Shown piece by piece: positions 17,530-27,248 of a DNA stretch of 64,000 nucleotides (position 1 is its first letter; every line of letters begins with the position of its first letter). A program made the translations under genes and the position numbers. The notes under the pieces were generated by a model. It did not search any database and was not told the DNA's origin. It saw nothing but the letters and a program-made list of their open reading frames with translations. This DNA is from Pantanalinema sp. GBBB05 (GTDB lineage Bacteria; Cyanobacteriota; Cyanobacteriia; Leptolyngbyales; Leptolyngbyaceae). The stretch is taken from positions 124,001-188,000 of the forward strand of contig VRZD01000001.1 of NCBI GenBank assembly GCA_016743235.1, in the 5' to 3' direction.

Positions 17530-20500
17530 TTACTCGGGCGCTGACTCCACTTCCATTGAGAAGTTAGCACTGCTGGTGAGGGCAGCTTCTTCAACCACTT
17601 CAGGTTGAGTTTTAGGTGCAGTTGGTGGGGATGGGGGTTTAGGACGGGAATCTTTGTCGAGCCATTGTTCGGCAATGCCTTTAATCAAAATGTAAAGGAC
17701 AGGCACAACCAGTAGACTGAGAATCGTCGCCACCAGTAGCCCACCAAACAAGGCTGTTCCCAACGACCACCGGGCTGCCGCCCCCGCTCCACTAGCAATC
17801 ACCAGGGGAAAGAAGCCCACCAACGAAGAGGCAGCCGTCATAATAATCGGACGGAATCGTTCTTTGGAGGCTTTCAGAGCTGCTTCGGTCAGCTTTAAGC
17901 CCTCTGCCCGCGCCTGGTTGGCAAATTCCACAATCAAAATCGCGTTTTTACTGGCAAGTCCAATTAGCATCACCAATGCCACATTGACGTAGACATCGTT
18001 GCTTAAACCCCGCAGCGCGATCGCCCCTAGCGCTCCTAATAAGGCCAGGGGCACAGTGAGCAGAATAATGATGGGATCAATATAACTTTCGTACTGGGCA
18101 GACAGGGTGAGAAACACCATGATGATGCCAAACAGAAAGATCAATGCCCCCAAATTCCCAGCAGCCAGTTGTTCGCGAGCGATGCCGATCCAGTCTCGTC
18201 TTATCCCTGGCAATGCCGTTTCCTTAAATGCCGTATCCATCGCTTGAATCGCCTGCCCACTGCTATAACCGGATGCTTCTGATCCCCTCAGTTTGATCGA
18301 TCGATAGCCGTTGTAGCGCCCAATTACCTGGGGTCCAGTCGTGCGGCTGATCGTCGCAATTTGAGAGAGCGGGACTAATACCCCATCTCTGGAGCGGACA
18401 TAAAGTTTACCGATGTCTTCGGGAGAATCCCGGTAAGCGCTATCAGCCTGAACAAACACGCGATAGTTGCGATTGCCCAGGGTGAAATCGTTGACAAACT
18501 GAGAGCCAAGGGTCGCGCCAACCGTGTTCAGTGCCTGCTGAAAGTCAATATTGAGGGATTCCACCTGATTGCGATCGATCTCCAGTCGTAATCGTGGGGT
18601 TCCGGTTGTAAAGGTGGTGGAGACAGCCCCCGCTGTCGCAGGCATTTCATTGGCTTTAGCAATGATCTGACGAGCATTTTGGGCAAAGTCATCAATCGAC
18701 AATTGCCCCCCACTGCGGTCTTGCAACTGCATTTCCACTCCACCCGTGGCACTGAAACCGGGAATGGGGGAAGGATTGAGTGCCATGACAATCGCATCTG
18801 TAATCGTACGAAACTTGCCATTTAGGGTGCTGAGAATACCATCAACGGTTTGATCGGGGTTGGGGCGCTGATCCCACGGCTTGAGTCTGGCAAAAAACAA
18901 GCCCAAATTAGGTCCATTCCCATCAAATCCTGCCCCGCTAACCGTAAAGGTCGATTCAATTTCGGGCATTTCTCGCATCTGCTGTTCGGCTTGAGCCAAC
19001 ACGCGATCGGTATAACTGAGCGAAACGCCATCTGGACCTTGTACAATCCCTAAAAACGCCCCCTGATCTTCATTGGGCACAAAGGCCGTTGGCACCGCCC
19101 CAAACATATAAACGGTGGTCACCAAACCTGCGATAAATAATCCCAGAATGATGTAGCGGATGCGAATGAAGAGTTCCACCAAACGCAGGAAGCGATCGCT
19201 GACCCAGGCGAATCCTTGATTGAACTTACCGAAGAACCAACCCAGTGGACCTCTAGCCGGTCTAGCCGGTCCCAACAAAATCCCAGCCATACTGGGGCTA
19301 AAGCTGAGCGCATTGAACGTGGAAACAGCGATCGCAAAGGCAATAATTAGGGCAAACTGCTGATATAGCTTACCGGTGGAACCCGGAAAAAATGCCACCG
19401 GGATAAACACAGCCATTAACACTAAAGAGGTGGCGATCGTGGCACCACTCAATTCTTCCATCGAGGTGAGAGCCGCCTGTTTTGCCGTCATACCCTGAGT
19501 TTGGATCTTTTCCGTACAAGACTCGACAATCACGATCGCATCGTCTACCACCAACCCCGTTGATAGAATTAATCCAAATAGCGTCAGGTTATTAATCGAG
19601 AAACCAAACAGGAAAGCAAATGCCATTGCCCCAATCAGTGCTACTGGAATTGCCACCAATGGAATCACAGTAGTACGCCAGTCTTGCAGGAAGATGAAAA
19701 TCACCAATACAACCAGCACAAAAGCTTGCAATAGCGTGATCACCACTTCCTGGATTGAAACCTCAACAAATTCAGTGGTATCAAATACTAGCTTCGCTTT
19801 GACTCCAGGGGGAAAATTGGCTTCAATCTCCTGCATCTCCTGAGCGATGCGATCGGCAATATCCAGTGCATTGCTATTGGGAGCCTGGTAAATCGCTACT
19901 CCAATCCCGACCTTGCCATCCACTTTGGCATTACTGACATAGCGTTCTGCCCCCAACTCGGCTCGTCCCACATCTCGCAAGCGAATTAACCCACCCTCTT
20001 GGCTGCGCTGGATCACCAAATTACTAAACTCCCTGGCATCCCGGAAGCGCCCTTGCACTTGTAGCGGTAACTCATAATTTTGCCCTGCTGGTGCAGGTTC
20101 CTGTCCGACTCCTCCCGCTCCCACAACCACGTTTTGCGACCTGAGGGCATTAACCACATCAAGGGCAGTCAGGTTGCGGCTAGCCAGCGCATTCGGATCA
20201 AGCCAAAGGCGCATAGCATTAGGCTTGTCCCCAAAGGTCATCACATCTCCCACCCCAGGGACACGTCTTAGAACTTCAGTGATATTTTGATCAACATAGT
20301 TGCTAATAAAAATGTCATCGTAATTATCAGTTTCGCTATAGACACCATAAATCAGCAAAATACTACTAGAGGCAGCTCGGGTCGTAACCCCTAACTGTTG
20401 CACGGCTGTAGGCAGTTGAGCTGTAGCCTGTGCCACCCGATTTTGCACGTTGACTTGGTTCGTATTCTTATCCGTACTGGAACTAAAGAAGACGGAAATT

Positions 20501-20775
20501 TGACTATTGCCAGCAAAGGTATTGGAGGTCATATATTCCATGTCTTCCACACCATTGATCTGCCGTTCCAGTACAGTTGTGACCGTATCTTCAACCGTAT
20601 TAACATCAGCCCCACTATAAAGAGCCGAGACTTGGATCTGAATGGGCGCAATATCTGGCAAATAATTAATCGGCAATAGCGGAATACAAACGGCTCCCAG
20701 CAGCAGAATAATTAACGTACAAACGGTAGTGAGAACCGGACGTTTGATAAACGGAGTGGCGATCGAAAAAATCAT
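17530..20775 (-). CDS. RND efflux transporter, inner-membrane pump (HAE1/AcrB type)
   Basis: A 1081-residue protein of the length and layout of AcrB: TM1, a large periplasmic loop, six helices, a second loop, and the last helices. The proton-relay aspartate pair is present in GLVVDDAIVIVES near residue 405, and conserved family blocks such as FVPNEDQGAF and GLASKNAILIVEFANQ are visible. It pumps hydrophobic compounds in a tripartite complex. The gene lies 11 nt downstream of its adaptor gene in one operon. No outer-membrane channel gene is nearby, so a TolC-like protein elsewhere must serve. Confidence 0.93.
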   Translation of the reverse strand: MIFSIATPFIKRPVLTTVCTLIILLLGAVCIPLLPINYLPDIAPIQIQVSALYSGADVNTVEDTVTTVLERQINGVEDMEYMTSNTFAGNSQISVFFSSSTDKNTNQVNVQNRVAQATAQLPTAVQQLGVTTRAASSSILLIYGVYSETDNYDDIFISNYVDQNITEVLRRVPGVGDVMTFGDKPNAMRLWLDPNALASRNLTALDVVNALRSQNVVVGAGGVGQEPAPAGQNYELPLQVQGRFRDAREFSNLVIQRSQEGGLIRLRDVGRAELGAERYVSNAKVDGKVGIGVAIYQAPNSNALDIADRIAQEMQEIEANFPPGVKAKLVFDTTEFVEVSIQEVVITLLQAFVLVVLVIFIFLQDWRTTVIPLVAIPVALIGAMAFAFLFGFSINNLTLFGLILSTGLVVDDAIVIVESCTEKIQTQGMTAKQAALTSMEELSGATIATSLVLMAVFIPVAFFPGSTGKLYQQFALIIAFAIAVSTFNALSFSPSMAGILLGPARPARGPLGWFFGKFNQGFAWVSDRFLRLVELFIRIRYIILGLFIAGLVTTVYMFGAVPTAFVPNEDQGAFLGIVQGPDGVSLSYTDRVLAQAEQQMREMPEIESTFTVSGAGFDGNGPNLGLFFARLKPWDQRPNPDQTVDGILSTLNGKFRTITDAIVMALNPSPIPGFSATGGVEMQLQDRSGGQLSIDDFAQNARQIIAKANEMPATAGAVSTTFTTGTPRLRLEIDRNQVESLNIDFQQALNTVGATLGSQFVNDFTLGNRNYRVFVQADSAYRDSPEDIGKLYVRSRDGVLVPLSQIATISRTTGPQVIGRYNGYRSIKLRGSEASGYSSGQAIQAMDTAFKETALPGIRRDWIGIAREQLAAGNLGALIFLFGIIMVFLTLSAQYESYIDPIIILLTVPLALLGALGAIALRGLSNDVYVNVALVMLIGLASKNAILIVEFANQARAEGLKLTEAALKASKERFRPIIMTAASSLVGFFPLVIASGAGAAARWSLGTALFGGLLVATILSLLVVPVLYILIKGIAEQWLDKDSRPKPPSPPTAPKTQPEVVEEAALTSSANFSMEVESAPE

Positions 20776-20786
20776 GGTTCCCCCTC

Positions 20787-22166
20787 CTAAGATTCCGGTT
20801 GAATTGGCACACCATCTCTCAGCCGTAAGATTCCTGAAACGACGACGTTTTCTCCTGGTTTTAAGCCCTTGATTACCTCATAACTCTGGGCTTGGATCTC
20901 TCCCAGGGTTAAGGGACGCATCCGGGCAACCAGCCGTGTTTGCCCCTGAGAATTATCAGTTTCAGCCACATAAGCAAAGCTCTTGCCACTCACCTGCAAA
21001 ACCGCATTCGTCGGAATCAGCACTCCAGATCCCCGATCCCAGATAATTCGAGCTTCAACATACTGCCCATTTCTCAACCCCCCATTGCGATTGGGAAAAC
21101 GGGCTTTCACCAGCACCACCTGGGCAGTGGCATCTACTGAGGGTGAAATAAAGTTGATCTGCCCCGTGCTAATCCGTTGGCGGCTAGTAGGATCAATCAG
21201 TTCCACTGTTAAGCCTTTGCGGAGTTGAGTTAATCGGCTAGATGGGACAGACAGGCGTAAGTCCAGAGCATCGTTCTGCACAATATTTGTGATGGTTTGG
21301 GCAGTCGAAACTGTATCACCAACTTTCACAAAGACTTCACCTACTGTCCCTGTGATCGGAGCAAGCACCTGTTTAAACCCAACACTGACAGCCGCCGCAT
21401 CTACCTGAGCTTGCGCCTGTCGAATACCAGCATTGGCTTGTCCCACCACGGATTTTGCCTGGCTCACCGAGGCCTGGGCAGCCGCCACCTTGGTTTGAGC
21501 CGCAGCTACTCGGTTGCCTGCAATTTCTAATTCAGTTTTCGCCCGATCGTAGTCATATTGACCGATCGCGCCCTGGCTAAGCAGAAAAGCAGCCCGATCA
21601 AAATTAGTTTTAGACAAATTATGACTAGCTCGGGAACTCGCCAATTCAGTCTGGGCAACTTCTAAATTCTTCTCGGCAACCCGTACCTGATCTACTGTGG
21701 CTCTCTGGTTGGCTTGAGCAACACCAACTCCTGCCTGAGCACCTTCTAGCTGAGGGAGAGTTTGACCGGGTTGGATGGTGAGAATTGGCTCTCCCTGAGC
21801 CACTCGATCGCCGGGTTGTACCAACACCTCAGTGATCCGTCCCTGAGTTTCCGGTCTTAAATCGACCTTTTCAGCTGATTCCAACGTGCCGACAAATTCA
21901 GAACTATTGGCAACCTTGTCCGATTGCAACACTTGCAGTTTAACTGGAATCGCTAGCGTTGCAGTTCCCTGAGTACTTGTACTCTGGCAGGAAGCCTGAG
22001 TCATCATTAAGAGCAGCAATCCCAGTAGTGGAAATGAACCACCCGACCACCATTGACCAGTCGATCGAGGTAGATGGAGAAAAGTTGATCTTAACCAGGT
22101 CAGATAAGAGCAATGCATAGGTTGTACTAAGAGAAGCAGCAACTCAAATTGACGTAAACTTGACAT
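20787..22166 (-). CDS. RND efflux periplasmic adaptor (membrane fusion lipoprotein)
   Basis: A 459-residue adaptor with a lipoprotein signal (hydrophobic run then MTQASC), preceded by a charged N-terminal stretch; the true start may be the internal ATG at about residue 17. Domain order is as in AcrA: lipoyl half (RPETQGRITEVLVQPGDRVA), a long alanine/glutamine-rich hairpin of about 120 residues, the second lipoyl half (ITGTVGEVFVKVGDTV), then beta-barrel and membrane-proximal domains. It joins the pump to an outer-membrane channel. Upstream lies a palindrome that may be its operator. Confidence 0.9.
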   Translation of the reverse strand: MSSLRQFELLLLLVQPMHCSYLTWLRSTFLHLPRSTGQWWSGGSFPLLGLLLLMMTQASCQSTSTQGTATLAIPVKLQVLQSDKVANSSEFVGTLESAEKVDLRPETQGRITEVLVQPGDRVAQGEPILTIQPGQTLPQLEGAQAGVGVAQANQRATVDQVRVAEKNLEVAQTELASSRASHNLSKTNFDRAAFLLSQGAIGQYDYDRAKTELEIAGNRVAAAQTKVAAAQASVSQAKSVVGQANAGIRQAQAQVDAAAVSVGFKQVLAPITGTVGEVFVKVGDTVSTAQTITNIVQNDALDLRLSVPSSRLTQLRKGLTVELIDPTSRQRISTGQINFISPSVDATAQVVLVKARFPNRNGGLRNGQYVEARIIWDRGSGVLIPTNAVLQVSGKSFAYVAETDNSQGQTRLVARMRPLTLGEIQAQSYEVIKGLKPGENVVVSGILRLRDGVPIQPES

Positions 22167-22273
22167 AAACCATAGGATTTCATGACAAATTCAGCCAAAC
22201 CGTGATTCAGTTTGAAGCGAGTTAGTGAACTGAAGAATGGTGAACCCTAACCAACATTTGCATAAGACATAGT

Positions 22274-22296
22274 TAGTATAGTGTCTGACTATACTA
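22274..22296. promoter_or_regulatory. Perfect 9-bp inverted repeat, candidate operator of the RND operon
   Basis: TAGTATAGT (22274-22282) and its exact complement ACTATACTA (22288-22296) flank a 5-bp spacer. It lies about 110 bp upstream of the adaptor start. Size and symmetry fit the operators of TetR-family repressors, which commonly control RND pumps; no such regulator gene is in the window. Confidence 0.55.
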
Positions 22297-23010
22297 TTTT
22301 TTCTTTTACGCCTAAAAATTTAATGCTATTGCTTTTTGTGGGTGTCAATCTCACAGCTTAGAGGCATGAGCTTACCCGCTCCTTAGAGTATCCGGGCAGG
22401 CTGGAATGAATTGATCCAGTCTAAGACGGACTGAGTAAAACCCACTTCTATCGACTGTTTGCTCTGGTTTAATTTCAGTTCTTGACTAAAGATGGGTCTG
22501 GAAAACCTTGGCAATTGATTTGGACAAGCACTCTAACCAGATCTTTGGAGATTGATTTAGAGTCCTAAACTGCAATCGTTAGAGGCGCTTCATTTAACAG
22601 CAAATAAAATAACATTGATGATTGCAGTGTAATCTTTGCTACGATTGCCATCCTATCGACCAAAATTCTTAAGAATTAACTTCAAACTAAAAACTGCTAG
22701 GATTGTTTTTTAGCTAACTAGAGATCAAATTATAAAATTCATCAAAAGCGCCAATAATCGCACTTTCAATTAGTGCCTCAACTGAACTATAAAGTTTAAT
22801 ATTTTTAGATAGATAACTTATTTATGAGTTATAAACCTACTGTGTTCTTTAACATGGGTCACGCACGATCGATTTGCTCAACCACCGGATGAGGAAGTTA
22901 GAAGTAGGGGATCAGACGAGTGCTCAGATCAGCTGGAAGGATTAATACAAATAAGGAGCAGGACGCGGATCGTCAGTGACAGATCAATCTGCTCAAGCAA
23001 TTTTGCGCGG

Positions 23011-23045
23011 TGAAAAACCATCAAACCCGCGACGGTTGCGGATTT
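23011..23045 (-). terminator. Probable terminator of the TonB-receptor gene
   Basis: On the minus strand, AAATCCGC (23045-23038) pairs with GCGGGTTT (23030-23023) around a 7-nt loop, followed by a stretch with five T. It lies 25 nt after the stop codon. The stem includes one G-T pair, so strength is moderate. Confidence 0.45.
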
Positions 23046-23069
23046 AGTCAAAGGCGATCGCAGAAGCTG

Positions 23070-25157
23070 CTAAAAAGTTGCAGATAGACCGACTCGAAAC
23101 GTTAGACCAGGCTGATAGATCCGATTCACTTTCTCGTAACTAGCATCTGCTAAGTTCTCTAAATAAATCAGCAGTCCTACATTCTGTAGAATAGGAATTC
23201 TGGCATTGAGATCCAGGTTTAACCAGGAAGGAGAGAAGTCGCGTGGATTATCTCCGACAGCAGTAAATAGGGCACGTCGAGAACCACTATGGTAGTTGGC
23301 ATAAAGATTTACCTGCCAGCCGTTCCAATCGTATCCCAAGCCAATTTGAGCAACTGAGAACGGGATTGTACTGAGTTGTAACCCCCGATCGGTTCCTGTT
23401 TTAATCCGAGCATCCGTGTAAGTGTAGTTGGCTAGAACCGAAACTTGCGGTGTAATTTTCCAACGCACAGTCGCTTCGAATCCATGAGTATCAACAAGTC
23501 CAATGTTTTCCCAGCGTCCGGCAACGACTGCCAGTCGATTCTCTAGACGATTGCCAAAGTAAGTGAGCTGGGCTGTGACATCGGAATTGAGCTGAAAGTC
23601 GATTCCGGTCGTCCAGGCAGAACCCACCTCCTGCTTTAAATCTGGATTAGGTAACCAGTTATGTACAGTATCAAACAAATAGAGTTGGTCGAGTCCGGGA
23701 AGTCGTCGTACAGAGACCCAACTGCCTCGCCAAGCCAGATTGGGTGTGAGATCCCACCGCAACCCAACGCTAGGATCGGCAGAATTACCAACCTCTGTAT
23801 TAAAGTTTTGCCGCAATCCAAACTCAACCTGGAGATTGTCCAGAATGTTAAAGGTATTGAGAGCAAACAAGGCAATATTTGTGCGATCGCGATCCTCCAC
23901 CTGATTCAGTTGTATCAATCGCGGTACAGTGCTCAACGTTTCACCTGTGAATAGCTCTCCTTTCACATCAATGCCATAGCGCAGATTGTAGCTGGGTGAA
24001 ACCTGCCAGTTATGCTCAATCCGGGCGGTCAGACCCGTAGAATCGACTGTGCCCTGGCGATAGAAGATGGTTTGGGTAGGTCCATAGGTATTAAAGTAGT
24101 CGCGGTTATAGCCTAAGTTCATTGTCAGGATGGAATCATCCCCAGATCCGATTAAGCTCCGCCAGGAAAACCCAATATTCAGACCATCATGATCCAGGCG
24201 ATCGCGTTGCAGGGGAAACCCGAAATATAACAACCCTTTACGACTGGTCGTCTTAAACGTATCCAGGCTCAAAATATTGCGAGGGTCAACCTGATACGTC
24301 AATCGCCCAAAGTAATTGTCAAATTTGACATCACCATTGAATAAGCGCCCATCAGGACCGCGATTGGCAGCTGCTTGTGGCACGAAATAATCGTTATCTG
24401 CCTGAAACCGTTCATACCCGATCGCATAGCCTAAAGCACTGGCTGAACCGGAGATATTAGCCCGGTAGTTCTGCTGACCATAGGAGCCTGCCTGCACCAG
24501 TACATTGGCTCGAAAGGGTTGCCCTGTAGGATCTTTAGTGATGATGTTGACAATGCCGCCAAAGGCTTCCGATCCATACAGGGTGGCGGCTGTACCGCTC
24601 AGCAGTTCAATCCGATCAATGCCACTGGTCAAGACATTATTGAAGTCTGTAGCCCCGTGATAGGTGTTGATATTGGTATTAAGCGATCGTCCATTCAGCA
24701 GAAACAAGTTCTGGTTCAGCGTAGTGCCCCGATAATAAAATCCTGTATGAATATCGGCACCAAATCCTGCGTCATTAACAGCAAATCCTGGCAGATTCCG
24801 TAGCACTTCGGTTAGACTCTCTACACCCTGCTTTTGAATTTCATCCCCTGTAATGGTATAGACCGGAGATGAGGAGCCTGGTTGCGTCTGCCCCTCGACA
24901 ACGACTTCGTCTTCCTCGCCCTCAGCCTCTATATCGGCTGAATTTTGGCTGAGCGCACGACATTTCTCTGAGCCTAGGTTAATCTCGTTACAACATTGAG
25001 ACTGTAACCATCGAGCCTCTGAAATCGGTGATTGGTAATCTCGTAAATTTAGAGCCGCAGAATCCGCTTGAATCTCTGTTGCACCAGCGAAAGACATATA
25101 AAAAACCAGACCACAGGGGAGTGTAGCCGTTGCACACAGCGATCGTAAAAGGTACAT
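23070..25157 (-). CDS. TonB-dependent outer-membrane receptor
   Basis: A 695-residue protein with a signal peptide, a TonB-box-like DEVVVEGQT near residue 87, a plug domain (ITGDEIQKQGVESLTEVLRN, then GTAATLYGSEAFGGIVNIIT) and a beta-barrel that ends in the usual aromatic residue (VGLSATF). The plug-barrel layout fits cobalamin, siderophore or other metal-chelate receptors; the substrate cannot be assigned. The AMIN domain found in front of many cyanobacterial siderophore receptors is absent; instead a short cysteine-bearing linker (CCNEINLGSEKC) precedes the TonB box. It stands alone, with no ABC importer or exbB/exbD/tonB nearby. Confidence 0.88.
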   Translation of the reverse strand: MYLLRSLCATATLPCGLVFYMSFAGATEIQADSAALNLRDYQSPISEARWLQSQCCNEINLGSEKCRALSQNSADIEAEGEEDEVVVEGQTQPGSSSPVYTITGDEIQKQGVESLTEVLRNLPGFAVNDAGFGADIHTGFYYRGTTLNQNLFLLNGRSLNTNINTYHGATDFNNVLTSGIDRIELLSGTAATLYGSEAFGGIVNIITKDPTGQPFRANVLVQAGSYGQQNYRANISGSASALGYAIGYERFQADNDYFVPQAAANRGPDGRLFNGDVKFDNYFGRLTYQVDPRNILSLDTFKTTSRKGLLYFGFPLQRDRLDHDGLNIGFSWRSLIGSGDDSILTMNLGYNRDYFNTYGPTQTIFYRQGTVDSTGLTARIEHNWQVSPSYNLRYGIDVKGELFTGETLSTVPRLIQLNQVEDRDRTNIALFALNTFNILDNLQVEFGLRQNFNTEVGNSADPSVGLRWDLTPNLAWRGSWVSVRRLPGLDQLYLFDTVHNWLPNPDLKQEVGSAWTTGIDFQLNSDVTAQLTYFGNRLENRLAVVAGRWENIGLVDTHGFEATVRWKITPQVSVLANYTYTDARIKTGTDRGLQLSTIPFSVAQIGLGYDWNGWQVNLYANYHSGSRRALFTAVGDNPRDFSPSWLNLDLNARIPILQNVGLLIYLENLADASYEKVNRIYQPGLTFRVGLSATF

Positions 25158-25671
25158 AATTCAGTTAAATGAAGCTCACACCAAAATTGTTTTAGCATTG
25201 GTTACACACCAACGCTAAAACGGCACAAAATCTTTCATTGATGTTGATAGCAAGATAAGTCAAAGTCAAAAGACAAAGTGTCAAACTTCCACTGTAGAAA
25301 TTGAATTAAGCATTGCTATTAAGAATTAGCAGTTAAAGCTAAATAGATTGTCTATCTGAGCTAAAATAGACTATGGGAATTTTATAAACAATGAAATAAG
25401 ACAATCAATTTCAATATAATTGATCCGAATGGAAATTCCTCTATCGACCCTCTTCTAACATTGACTATAGCAATAGGCAAGGAGACATCGCGTTGGATGC
25501 TGGATTTCAGGCAGATCCTAGAATGTCGATCGATGCTACTAATCTCTATGCCACGATTCATCGATTCGTTTGATACCAGCTATTAAAGTCTAAGATTTAG
25601 AGGAATTCATTTTATATGGGATGTAACCCCCGCATCCGAATCCAGCGATCGTCGGAAGGTCGGCAACTTGG

Positions 25672-25733
25672 TGCTCAAATAAGAACAGGGGATTGCAATG
25701 GCATCAATTGTTCTCCCTGTTTTGATTTGAGCA
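25672..25733. repeat. 19-bp imperfect inverted repeat
   Basis: Arm one, 25672-25690, and arm two, 25715-25733, pair at 17 of 19 positions around a 24-nt loop (arms start TGCTCAAAT and end ATTTGAGCA). It has no T-run on either side, so it is not a standard terminator. It could be an end-to-end miniature element, a decayed attachment or insertion scar, or an RNA hairpin. Confidence 0.7.
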
Positions 25734-25881
25734 AAACTATAGCGGTGAAGAACTAGCATCCTACCTAAACGGCATAACAGTAGCTGTCTTAACCTCCATA
25801 CCTCCTAGGTCATCTCTTGCACGGTTGCTGTGATGGGCGCGCCATGCCATAGGCGATCGCACTCAGCCTCCAGCATTATCC

Positions 25882-26110
25882 TTACCAAGGCTGCATAGTT
25901 GGACCAATCGTAAATTTGTTCACGTTAGTGTCTTCTAGCTGGTTAATTGCAATCGCCACAACATTGGCGACTCGATCGGGTGAGATACCGTATTGCTCAT
26001 ACAACGTTGTCGTTTTGTTCAGCCACATCTTGATCGGTAATCTGACCTAACAGCTCCGTGTTAGTTGCAGCAGGATAAATCTGTCTCGCACTTTAATCGG
26101 AGAGTACAAG
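25882..26110 (-). pseudogene. C-terminal remnant of a short-chain dehydrogenase/reductase gene
   Basis: On the minus strand, one frame reads IYPAATNTELLGQITDQ and the next, after a frameshift, reads TLYEQYGISPDRVANVVAIA then IGPTMQPW and a stop at 25882-25884. Together these match the last 70 residues of SDR oxidoreductases, where a YPAAxxTEL block follows the active site and an ISPDRVAxxVAxAI helix precedes a GPTxQPW-type end. The nucleotide-binding and Tyr-x-x-x-Lys portions are missing upstream. It is therefore a truncated, frameshifted gene. Confidence 0.75.
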
Positions 26111-26592
26111 CGGCTCTTTGGATCGCCACCGATACGTGATGAAGAGCGGCTGAGAGCAACTGCCCAACTTAGCCTTGCTTAGACCGAAAGCTGAGAGTGG
26201 TAGAGCCTCTGATTTCTACGATTTGGGCACTGCCTCATATCATCCTTGCAACTCTACCAACCTGACCTCTAATAGTCGCTATCTGCTACACACCGACCCT
26301 GGCACTTGATACCGTTTGTGGCGGTTCTTATACAGTGAGAACATAAGATCGTTTCAGCATTTGGCGGCGGGCAACTGTCGCTGCCTGCATTAATCTGCAA
26401 GATTTCTGGTTCAACCTGAGGGTTGAGGGACATAACGTAACACTTTATTAAGCTACCGACTCCCTTATTCTACAGCCTGTCTAGAACTGTCATGGCTGCA
26501 ACGCTGTAAAGAAGTACCGTAAGCGATCGCACCATCAAGTAGAACATTCAGCGCATCAATTCTTCTTTTTGGCTGCGATCGCAACCTCCCGC

Positions 26593-27174
26593 TTACTGTT
26601 CTGCCAGCAGCTTATAAATATCCCGCTTCACCTGAGCCAGTAACTCGCGGACTCGATTCGCTTGCTCCAAATTTCCACTCCGAGCAACCTGGGCAACCGC
26701 ATCATTCAACTGAGTTAACGTCTGCCGCAACTCAACCAACTCAGTCGGTCTGCTATCCGTAAACCGATCCGTGTGACTTGCACCAAATTGCTGATTGCGA
26801 TCGCGCAAGAATTGTCTACCACTTTCGGTAATTGTATAAACCCGCTTGCCCTCAACCTCCTCACTGGTTAAATAACCACCTTCTTCCAGCATTTGCAGCG
26901 TGGGATAAACCGAGCCTGGACTGGGACGACGAAAGCCTCCACGTCGAGCTTCTAGCTCTTTCATCAACTCATACCCATGCTGGGGACGCTCAGCGAGCAG
27001 CTCCAGCAGGATGAATTTAATGTCACCACGACGGGTGCGAGGCTCGTCTCCCCAGTCACCGCCGCATGTACCTTTGCGCCCATGTCCGTGTCGCCCACTC
27101 ATGAAGAACTGATTTCTGGGTCCTTCTTCTGCCCAGGCGAGTATCGGGGTATGGGAATGAAATGATCTGAACAT
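26593..27174 (-). CDS. PadR family transcriptional regulator
   Basis: A 193-residue protein. After a glycine/arginine-rich N-terminus (SGRHGHGRKGTCGG) comes the PadR winged helix: IKFILLELLAERPQHGYELM, then PSPGSVYPTLQMLEEGGYLT and the wing VYTITESGRQFL. The C-terminal helix (residues 140-190) should dimerise. PadR proteins repress target genes and often themselves in response to small molecules. The ATG at 27174 has an AAGGAG site 6 nt upstream. Two matching palindromic sites lie 30-75 bp upstream, so autorepression is likely. No transporter gene is adjacent on this strand. Confidence 0.9.
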   Translation of the reverse strand: MFRSFHSHTPILAWAEEGPRNQFFMSGRHGHGRKGTCGGDWGDEPRTRRGDIKFILLELLAERPQHGYELMKELEARRGGFRRPSPGSVYPTLQMLEEGGYLTSEEVEGKRVYTITESGRQFLRDRNQQFGASHTDRFTDSRPTELVELRQTLTQLNDAVAQVARSGNLEQANRVRELLAQVKRDIYKLLAEQ

Positions 27175-27203
27175 CCTTAACTCCTTGTAAGGGCTATTTG
27201 TTG

Positions 27204-27248
27204 TATCGCGATATATCGCCTACTTTTTTAATCTATCGCGATATATCG
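27204..27248. promoter_or_regulatory. Twin palindromic operators of the PadR gene
   Basis: The 15-mer TATCGCGATATATCG occurs twice, at 27204-27218 and 27234-27248, with 30 bp between starts (close to three helical turns). Each contains two overlapping palindromes (TATCGCGATA and CGATATATCG). PadR regulators bind such AT-rich TCGCGATA/CGATATATCG-like sites. Their place just upstream of the PadR gene suggests direct control. Confidence 0.75.

Larger units (their letters stand above)
22167..23069. other. Intergenic region, about 900 bp
   Basis: AT-rich, without a gene. It holds the candidate operator at 22274-22296 in front of the efflux operon and a terminator-like hairpin behind the TonB-receptor gene. 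A GC-richer patch at 22930-23060 has short open stretches in several frames but no recognisable product; it could be the trace of a lost gene. Confidence 0.5.
25158..26592. other. Gene-poor region, 1.4 kb, with decayed sequence
   Basis: No intact gene. It contains a 7-7-7 inverted repeat (ATCAATT at 25404, AATTGAT at 25418) about 250 bp upstream of the TonB-receptor start, a 19-bp stem hairpin, and the remnant of a short-chain dehydrogenase. The rest, including 26120-26590, shows only short open stretches without recognisable products, consistent with erosion. Confidence 0.6.

Noticed and set aside
22930..23060. Possible riboswitch or gene fragment
   Set aside because: A patch with CCGC...GCGG resembled part of a cobalamin riboswitch, but required conserved boxes are missing and it lies downstream of the receptor gene, so I treat it as terminator and remnant.
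25404..25424. Inverted repeat ATCAATT-7-AATTGAT as a Fur box upstream of the TonB receptor
   Set aside because: Geometry and sequence do not match a Fur box well, and AT-rich palindromes are common by chance here.
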